This document shows, piece by piece, positions 56,901 through 64,000 of a stretch of DNA of 64,000 nt. Numbering within the stretch: position 1 is the first letter of the stretch; the number at the start of each line of letters is the position of its first letter. The stretch comes from Pisolithus tinctorius (lineage: Eukaryota > Basidiomycota > Agaricomycetes > Boletales > Pisolithaceae). The notes under the pieces were generated by a model. It was not told the DNA's origin. It searched no databases and saw only the letters and a list, made by a program, of their open reading frames with translations. Location of the stretch: assembly GCA_024663395.1 (NCBI GenBank), contig JANFAH010000015.1, forward strand, positions 434,001 through 498,000, read 5' to 3'. Both the position numbers and the translations under genes were made by a program.

Positions 56901-58661
56901 AACAGTATTCCTACCCCAGTCACAATGTTACTCACCATCTGTTATGCCAAAGATATGTGCAGAACATGTGAGGACATCCATTGCATTTAGCAACACCTGT
57001 GGCCCCACAATCAGATACTCACATCATGCTTGGGGAACCAACTGAGCATAGTAGATTCAAAATCTCTGATGTCATATCTTTCCCCTCTCTCAATTACATT
57101 TTTCATCATTCTTCCCACCACCCTTCAGAATATCAGAATTTGTGGTGAGTGCACACTGCTGGCTTACCAGTATACAGCATATTCAATACATAAACCAATG
57201 CTTGACTGCTGGGTTGATATAAGCAACCTCTGCAGGCCTTCCTCATCCAATACACTTGCTGTGCACTGGATCAAAGTAGTGCAATCTGCACTCTCATTAT
57301 GCATCTCTGTGAAGAATTCTTGCATCAAGCACAACCATCTATCACAAATGCAGTACTCACCTGCCAGTGGGAGATACAATTTAGGTGGGAATTTGCACTG
57401 CTCCATTATCTGTTTGATGTGTGTCTGCCACTTTTCTAATAACAGAGATTCCCTTTCTCTGGCCTTTTCCTCTGCTTCCTCCATCTCTAACCCTTCATCC
57501 AGAAGTTCCTCAATGGCAGCAAAATTCAATGCATCCACCTTTGTTAGCAGCACTACCACCGGGACTATGGAGATTCTTGTCAGTGACAGCCACAATTCCA
57601 GAAGTGAACATACCATGTCCTGTGTCACACTCATTGAAGAACTTCTGTTCAGCTGCAGTGACTGTCCTGTGGTAGTCAGTCATGGGGATACAATACCTAT
57701 GTATACCTGATGGTCAGTTGAGTCAGTAACTACTCCTAAGGCAATTCTCACCAAATTGCATGGATACGCTTCTTCAGTGTTGTTGCAGTTGCATGGTCCA
57801 GAACAAACTTTTTCATCTCCTCAAACTGTTCAGCAGATCCTGCCTCAAACCCTGGAGAGTCATGGAATACAAAGCCTGGGTTACTCTTGAACACAAGCTC
57901 ATCTTCAATGTTATGGTAGCCACGCTGGAGGTAATCAACTGTCACCTGACTTGCAATCCAAGGTATGTAGCATCTTACCCCTAAAGTGCCTTGCACGACA
58001 ACGTTGTCAATCTACAAATTGTTAGATAAGTGCCAAAGACTTCGCATCAGCACACCTTGTTTCCCTTTCCATCAAATATATCAGGTTTGTCTACAGTGTT
58101 ACAGACCCTCTGAAGGATGGTCGTTTTGCCGGCATTTCCTCTTCCAATGACCAAAACTCGAAATCTCTCAATATTTTTCATGTACTCCTTGGCCATTTGG
58201 GGATCCAAATGAAATGGAGCACGTGAAGGAGTGGTTTCTATCCCAAAACATCAAGGCCATCCACATCCGCCAATTAACAGTAGTCATACTTATCATAGCA
58301 CCTAGATCAGTCATTTCACCCGTGAGATTGCTGGCTGCCGCGTTTAGATCTTAGGAACTAGTTGTAGCAGATCATAATAAGCAACGTTAACAACAGTACC
58401 TGCACTGGCGGTGGCTTCAGCAGTACCATCCGTGGCAACCGCAACTGGAACGGAGCTTGTCATATCACCAGTTGGGTTACTGCCATCTGCACTCAAATTT
58501 TAGCAACTAGTTGGCCTATGATGACAAGTAAATACGATAGCACCTGTAGTTGCTGTTTCAGCTGTAACCGGATCACCGTGACTCTTGTCGGAGCGACGCG
58601 AGTGAGCGGCCCTGGCACAGGGCAAGGAAGCCAGAAACTTCTTTACACGTCCGGGAGCCAT
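53998..58661 (-). CDS. GTPase (TRAFAC/MMR_HSR1-type) with a microexon array; multi-exon
   Basis: Exons: 58661-58544, 58486-58400, 58334-58302, 58237-58056, 58011-57979, 57924-57752, 57696-57614, 57564-57361, 57306-57168, 57122-57023, then 31 three-base exons (56938 to 54431), then 54372-54294 and 54197-53998. The first ten exons total 1152 nt (384 codons), the last two 279 nt, and all junctions keep frame with no internal stop, giving about 507 residues. G1 is GRGNAGKT, G3 region FHDSPGFEAG, G4 TKVD (VVVLLTKVDALN). The start MAPGRVKKFLASLPC is followed by a Ser/Thr/Ala-rich region. Such GTPases bind and hydrolyse GTP, and this fungal family has no assigned role. CpG is normal in the N-terminal exons and lost from E6 onward. 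Splicing is inferred. Confidence 0.8.
54431..56938 (-). repeat. Tandem array of mini-introns and 3-nt microexons (23 core units of 82 bp)
   Basis: Core 54745-56552: 23 near-identical 82-bp units. On the minus strand each reads CATGACAG, three bases NNT, GTGAGTGATTTCATGG, and contains GCTGACTGG (branch-point-like CTGAC): a complete 79-nt intron plus a 3-nt exon. NN takes five values (CC 9, GG 7, CT 5, CA 1, TT 1 on the minus strand). Diverged units outside keep AG-3 nt-GT: ATG 56936, GTT 56853, GAA 56788, TTT 56632, GAT 54672, CTT 54598, GAT 54517, GCA 54431. Implied introns are 58-84 nt except one of 153. Open frames on the plus strand are by-products of the 82-bp period. Confidence 0.85.
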
Positions 58662-60043
58662 GTGGACTCGAGAGGTACAAGTCTTCGAAATGTTACGAGT
58701 GAATAAGGTCTGCAATGAATCAGTGCGAGCGTTGTTGCCGTGAGGTTCAAGTTCGACGACGACGTGGAGAGACTGATACCATCAGAGGCGCCGAAACCTC
58801 CCACCTACACGAGTAGGAGGCATGTCTTCTCACGTGACTGCCACTGCGCTTTGGTATAGCCTGGTAAATATGTGGGTCCGTAGCAGATGTAAAGGTGACG
58901 ACACCATGGCCCACTCTGAACAGGGCTATCAGTATCTAGTCCAACCTTGAGCAGTGTGCCACCACCCTCGTCCGATCTCGAAGCTACCCTTGGCGAATGC
59001 ATTGCACGGCACTTATCTCACGCCGAAGTCCAACTGGAAATGTTTTTCCACGCCGTGCGTCCCTACCCATGGAAGACAATTCATTTGTGTTGATGTGCAT
59101 AGGAACAAGGATCCGTGTTCGTTATTCCACCATGTCCAGTCTTGACCTACTGATCACTTCTCCTTGGCCTTTAATGATCAGTATATCAAAGGACTGGATA
59201 GGGTAGAATTGATCAATACGGAGCAGCCGTTTTCGTGAGATGAAGCGTCATATTTGGCGTGCAATATGAATCTACGAGGGACTGGTGTGAAACGGTGCCT
59301 GTCCTATGTTCGAGAAGGAAGAGTCGTCCTTCACGTAGTGGTCGGCGGCCACTGTCAGATGCTCCGAGTTGTTGGTGTAAAGGTGAGCGCTGTCACTGAA
59401 CGTGGTCTGCTAAAGCATCGATGTGACAGTTTTCAACATGTTACCGAAGGCGACCAACCGCATCGAACTGTGTCGAACTCAGGCGTCTCTCCTCAATAAC
59501 CGATTGCTATGTACTCTCAACCATTTGCATGCCTGTATGCGTCTCCTCCCTCTCCTACGAGCCCCATCTTGTGTATAGGCGATATTGCGGATGGAAAAGC
59601 AGATTGGGCATGCACACAGACGTTTTTTGCATGTCGACTTGGGCGTTTACTACAGGTGTGGGGAAGGAGAACAAGCTGTGCTTAAGGGTGGCCCGGAAGG
59701 TTACGAAGACTGGTCTCCTAGTGTCATCGTCAAGGCTGGGCACCCGCGCTAGAAGGACCATCAACATCTGAACTGCACCCAATGCTATTCAATCCTCGTT
59801 TCAGTCTCGTTGCCAATGCCTGACGCAGTATGGTGACTTTAGAAGCCTCTCGCCGTCGGTGGCATGGGTGGATGCCGAAGCCATTCGTCAAGGCGACCGT
59901 TGCGCTCCTGGCCGGCTACACACGCGAAACACGCTGGGACTTCTCTTTGGATGTACGCGCTCCAGTTATATTTCCCATGTAGCAGCACTCATTCCATAAT
60001 CTTTTGTACATATCCTCAGCTCTCATTTGTGTTCGTTATAGAT
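58662..60043. other. No gene confidently recognised
   Basis: CpG-rich sequence upstream of the GTPase gene, probably including its promoter. Several open frames of 60-80 codons occur on both strands, none with a recognised domain, and no chain of plausible exons was found. Confidence 0.5.
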
Positions 60044-60562
60044 ATGGCTAACGCTGAAGAAGCTGGCGGTGAGTGACGAATCAGGTGCCCTCCGGCAAAT
60101 TTTCCCGCACTGCGCCCGGCCGGTTGCAGCAGGATCAAACCCAGCTTTCAGCTTTCCGAGCACTCCCGTTCGATTGAACTCGTGCATCCTGAAAGAATCA
60201 AGCCTTCAAATTTTGGAATTTTCTATCCTCCGATCAAAGGAAAGATCAGAAATGCGAGGGGGTGGTCTCCCGGGCGACATTACAACGATGACGTCCTCCC
60301 CGTAGTATGTGCTAACGGCTCATCCGAGCCCAGGGAACACCGACGTCGCTGAGCAGGCACTCTATCACACTGGGGGGACACACTTTTGTTTCAGAAGGAG
60401 ATCAGGAGATATGCGAGACATCTGACGATTATTCTAAAAACACGACATGCGTGTGTATCGTAAAAAACAAGGGAATGGGACTTCAGCGTTCGATCAAAGA
60501 GAAATGTGTTAGAAGAGCAGTGCAACAAATACGATACAATGCCAGCGATCTAATAAATTAAG

Positions 60563-60769
60563 ATGAACTTCCGTCTTCTTATCCTCCTCCAACTTGCATG
60601 TGCTGCCTCGCTCAGGGGTCAGGCTGCTGAGATTCGATTGTGTAAGGTGAAAGGGGAGGGCTGCCCTCGCCTTCATTGTGACGTGAATCCTAGCCACTGT
60701 CGTGTTTACACCAGTGACAGTGGCAATGACCTGCTTCGGGTGATCAGTACGGGTCCTACTGTTCTGTGA
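60563..60769 (+). CDS. Candidate small secreted Cys-containing peptide (uncertain)
   Basis: A 68-residue frame starting MNFRLLILLQLACAASLRGQ, which looks like a signal peptide with cleavage after about residue 22, followed by a short mature part with four Cys (LCKVKGEGCPRLHCDVNPSHC). It is short and stands alone, and an open frame of similar length lies on the other strand, so it may be chance. It could also be an exon of the gene that follows. Confidence 0.2.
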   Translation: MNFRLLILLQLACAASLRGQAAEIRLCKVKGEGCPRLHCDVNPSHCRVYTSDSGNDLLRVISTGPTVL

Positions 60770-61049
60770 AGATCCGCTTCGTTGTTGCCTAGGTGTAGGG
60801 AGATGGGCGGAGAAGTTGGTGCGGCGGGTTCAGCACCGTAGATCATCGATCAGATGGAAAGACGTTTCGTCACAAGGCAATTGTTTATCAGCCACACAGC
60901 AAGCTCACCTGTAGTAATTGAGAGCTTCTGAATGTCAAGGTGGGTCCTGGCTGCACTACTGACGTAATCATTTACACCAAGATTCGCCTAGCCACGTCCC
61001 GAGGAGTCCTCGGAGGTGAAGTACCTGCTAACGGAACAGATATTTACTA

Positions 61050-62492
61050 GTGTGTTTTTGTGACAACAGAGTTCCTCCCAGTTGTGTGTTTTGTGGAGCC
61101 CTCAGTAGTATCAGCCGTGGGAATCTTCTCTTGCACGACGACGACGAAGATGCAACCAGCACCCGACAGCAGACTCGGACTGGGCATGCGACCACGACTG
61201 CCGTCCTACGGGCACGGGCCGTCGATCTCAGCACTGGCTCAACGGTAACAAATGCTACACCAGCCCGTTCTACATCATGGCGCCACCGACTCACAAACAG
61301 GACAACCTTGTTCGTAGGGCCGATATCAGGTGGTATATCAGACGACATTCTCAACAGACTCCTCGGGATACGTACGTTAACAATGGTGTCTTCACCCGCT
61401 GACCTGCAATGTGTGACCAGGCGTACGGTCGCGTTCAAACGACTCATCACTCCAGTCATCAAACCACCGGGCTTCGGGTTCGTCGAATACGAAGACTCAG
61501 ACTCTTCAATAAGGTGCATCAATCTGCTCAATGGCGTCGAACTGCCAGCGCTCGAAGGCGGTTGCGCAAGCAAAAAACTGTTGGTGCATCCTGAACTACG
61601 TAGACAGGTGCGCCATTCGCTTAAACTATCATGTACACCGCTATGTTTTATTCATAATATGCATCTCAGGTCCCGATGGCGACAAACCTGGTCAGGTCGA
61701 CTACCCGCAGAGGAAGCCGCAGACGGCGAGTCCCGTGCGTACGAAGAGCGCGAAGCAGAGAACCTCCGTATCGAATCCGAAGAGTTCCTCGCCCGTCAAA
61801 TGGAAGATATACAAGCGCTCGCAGAGGAACAACACAAAGCGGGGATGTTGCTCGACGACGGTGCACTCGTCAAACTCAACGTCTCGTTGCTCGGTCCCGC
61901 ACCTGTCGACAAACTGGAGCCGCATGCTCAGAAAGAAGTCGTCAAGGGAGCAGCGGCCGTGTTTGGACTGGGAGAGGAGGAGGAAGGGGGGATCAAGAAG
62001 TGGAAACTTTAGTGCTGCGGAAGGCGAGAAGGCCAAGGAACGCTTGGAAACGATTCAGCAGTCCGTTCCGCACGATAAAGAGACGCTATTCAAGGCCAAG
62101 GTCGGATGGGATGGGTCTCACCGACGTACGTCTCTCGTGTCAGATCACTTTTTTATAACGCTTACATTGCTTTTGTTCGGACGATGATTGACAGGAAGCT
62201 TGAACCAATCATCAAGCACCAGATGGTTAAGTATCGGAGTGAACTCGAAGATGACGACCTAACCATGTTTGTGGTCGAACATCTCAAGGATCACAAGGGT
62301 CCTCAGAAGCTCGTCGAGAGTCTCGAGCCTGCACGCATGTATTCACGCACTCAATCATTGTTTCGCCATATAGTTTCATCCTAGGTTTTGGAAGAAGCAC
62401 AGGAATTCGCGATTAATATCTGGAGGCAAGTCATCTTTGAGTGCATGGCTTGCGGCGAAGCTCTTCAAACCGAGCGCATGACGATCGATTAA
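61050..62492 (+). pseudogene. RBM25-like RNA-binding protein (RRM plus PWI), degenerate
   Basis: RRM: TLFVGPISGGISDDILNRLL (RNP2), intron with unclear ends near 61376-61421, FKRLITPVIKPPGFGFVEYED (RNP1), LLNGVELPALEGGC. Then EYLARQ-type linker (EFLARQMEDIQALAEEQ, GMLLDDGALVKLNVSLLGPAP), AAEGEKAKERLETIQQSVPHD, and PWI domain: RKLEPIIKHQMVKYRSELED, FVVEHLKDHKGPQKLVESLEP, EFAINIWRQVIFECMACGEAL, stop at 62490-62492. RBM25 is a splicing regulator. Signs of decay: frame change at WKL stop / NFSAAEG, loss of the long Arg/Glu-rich region that family members have between RRM and PWI, loss of the acceptor before MIDRKLEP, and GC instead of GT before VLEEAQ. Probably a broken extra copy. A possible upstream exon (MANAEEAGG, 60044) is unproven. 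Confidence 0.7.
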
Positions 62493-64000
62493 GCGGAGGA
62501 TGAGAGGACGACGTTGGTTCTTTGCGCCGATGGTACCCGCAGGGCCAGGTGTGTTGTAGCATTGGCACGATTTATGCTAAAAGATTGTGCGTGGTCTCGA
62601 AGACTTGTGGTCCAAATGCATGCTGTAGGAAGGAGAGTGGGTGGTGGGAAGGGGGATGTGGCGGTTGATATGATGATGACAGTGATAATGAACCCGTGCG
62701 CATTCAGAACCAGACTCGGGTATTCGTAAATACGCCCTTGACTAATTTTACCTCGAATGATATACTTCTCTCTTCTTTCTCTCCATGCAAGACGCGAAAA
62801 AGTAAAAATCATTGTCCGTCATCATGGTGAATGAGGAGAAAATGAATTCTTTTGAGTTGTGGTTAACTATGTGTCAAGTGTTCATCGCTTTTCTTTTTCT
62901 TCCCCCCAATATCCGCTTGAATATATTGACCGTAACTCCTTGACTTGAGCACGAATTCGGCCGTGTCTGCACCCCGAGGGCGCAAGTACATAATAGAAAA
63001 GCATTGCTCGGCAGCGTTTCAAAATATTTTGGCCACTGATATGGTTCTGGAGTGTGTCGCCGTGTTGAGTTCCACTGTCGTCGTTGGAAGTTACGCCTAT
63101 CAGAATCTCTCTGGCCATCTACATAGCACTATAGCTATTCTCGTCCTCGTCATCCAGTGCGTCATGCATTGAAAGGATCGCCAAGCGTTCGCTGTAGTAG
63201 TCTCGTGGTTGCTTGGTAAAAAGGCAAGTCCCACTCACTAGTCATCGTGATTATGCATCACGGGCGGACACGCTCAATCGCATGGTATGCTTCACGTTAA
63301 TGTGAACGGTATGGGAGATAACTCTCTTGAGATTTTCTTCTCATGTAGCGCGTGCTCTGTCAAAGGATCATCGAGCGCTTATGAGGTAGTCTCGTGATCA
63401 TATCGGTGAGAGGTAAGTCCCGCTCAGCGCCAATTGTTCTCGAGCATAAATGGAGTTTCTCCGGTAAAATTGGGGTCTCCAGTTTACTTCGTGATCATAT
63501 ACACATAACCGTTGACAACCGAACGAAGCTGATGCTGAGAAAGTCCCGAACGTTCCCTTTCATGGGTGCTCGGCTGTTTTGTGGTCACCAGTAATATTGG
63601 GTAGGTGCATCTCATCTCCGGTGATCATGGATATTCGTGTTCGTGAACGTTCCCTTTGAAAGTTGGACAACTGCTGAGCACGTTGGTGCGACAATTTTGG
63701 TAGACAAAACAGGAGTCAACGTTGTCCGATATGGTCAGCGGTTACGACTGCGGGATTAGACAGCGACTAGTAACTACTGATCAAGAAGAACTTCCGGGGA
63801 GAAGCGTATTGCGCGTTGATCTGATCGTTCGTTCGCGAAGGCCTGTTTTGATTGCCATGGACGGATGCGTTCGTACTTCGTACATTACTGTTATTTGACT
63901 TATAACTTCTTACACAATCGATGTTTTCGTTCTTCGACGGCAAGTCAACAGCTGTGAGTCCGTCTGGGCTAATTTGGTGGACAAACGTTAGAAACGTTCC
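62493..64000. other. No gene recognised; short direct repeats
   Basis: CpG-rich, no recognisable coding exon. A pair of related segments begins GTAGTCTCGTGGTTGC (63197) and GTAGTCTCGTGATC (63384), each followed by AAGTCCC(A/G)CTC, and GAACGTTCCCTTT occurs twice (63549, 63643). It may be decayed duplicated sequence. Confidence 0.45.

Noticed and set aside
58805..59782. Short frames on both strands at 58.8-59.8 kb as genes
   Set aside because: 60-80 codons each, no domain, no consistent exon chain; chance frames in GC-richer sequence are likely.

Overview
The window looks like a transposon-saturated region of an Agaricomycete (mushroom-forming basidiomycete) genome, with one flank of ordinary gene territory. 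The evidence is: short spliceosomal introns with GT..AG ends, marY1-like and Tf1/sushi-like chromodomain Ty3/gypsy elements, a KDZ (Kyakuja-Dileera-Zisupton) transposase of the fungal CxC1 type, and heavy loss of CpG in the elements with retention of CpG in the flank (58-64 kb). No rRNA, tRNA or CRISPR was seen. Species cannot be told from the sequence alone.

Layout. 1-4928: old non-coding repeats and two long-arm fold-back elements of one family. 4929-53561: one plus-strand marY1-like gypsy element ('gypsy B copy 1', 5' truncated) that has been filled by later insertions, each readable from its own target-site duplication (TSD). A 5.7-kb self-priming gypsy ('gypsy A copy 1', TSD CTGAG) sits in its integrase, a CACTA-like MITE (TSD ATA) sits behind its pol, and a second gypsy B in minus orientation (13657-52959, TSD ACTCA) sits near its 3' end. 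Gypsy B copy 2 in turn holds a truncated gypsy A (14245-19362) and two copies of a 1.8-kb LTR-like element called X here (X2, X1). X1 is split by a 23-kb KDZ transposon (23351-46354, TSD CTCTCAC). That transposon carries a third X copy (X3, TSD CCGC) inside one of its own cargo genes. This is a nest five layers deep.

Inside the KDZ transposon: about 250-bp terminal inverted repeats, hairpin minisatellite arrays at both ends in opposite orientation, two spliced cargo genes of unknown function, and the transposase next to the right-hand array. All its genes carry stops. Across the nest the recurring lesion is CGA to TGA. The two LTRs of gypsy A copy 1 differ by substitution only at CpG sites, so decay by cytosine methylation and deamination is the dominant mutational force.

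Both gypsy B copies carry, between pol and the 3' LTR and in antisense, an intron-containing gene with an exact Zn2Cys6 cysteine pattern. This looks like a retrotransposon accessory gene, protected from intron loss by its orientation.

53562-64000: right flank. An intact multi-exon gene for a TRAFAC-type GTPase runs on the minus strand (58661 to 53998). Between its last G-domain exon and its C-terminal exons lies an array of 31 units. Each unit is a complete 58-84-nt intron (one is 153 nt) followed by a 3-nt exon. In the 23 near-identical 82-bp core units almost the only frequently variable positions are the first two bases of that 3-nt exon. The whole model closes in frame, and so does any subset of the microexons. 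This is the most unusual structure in the window. Beyond it lie a degenerate RBM25-like (RRM plus PWI) gene and sequence in which no gene is recognised.
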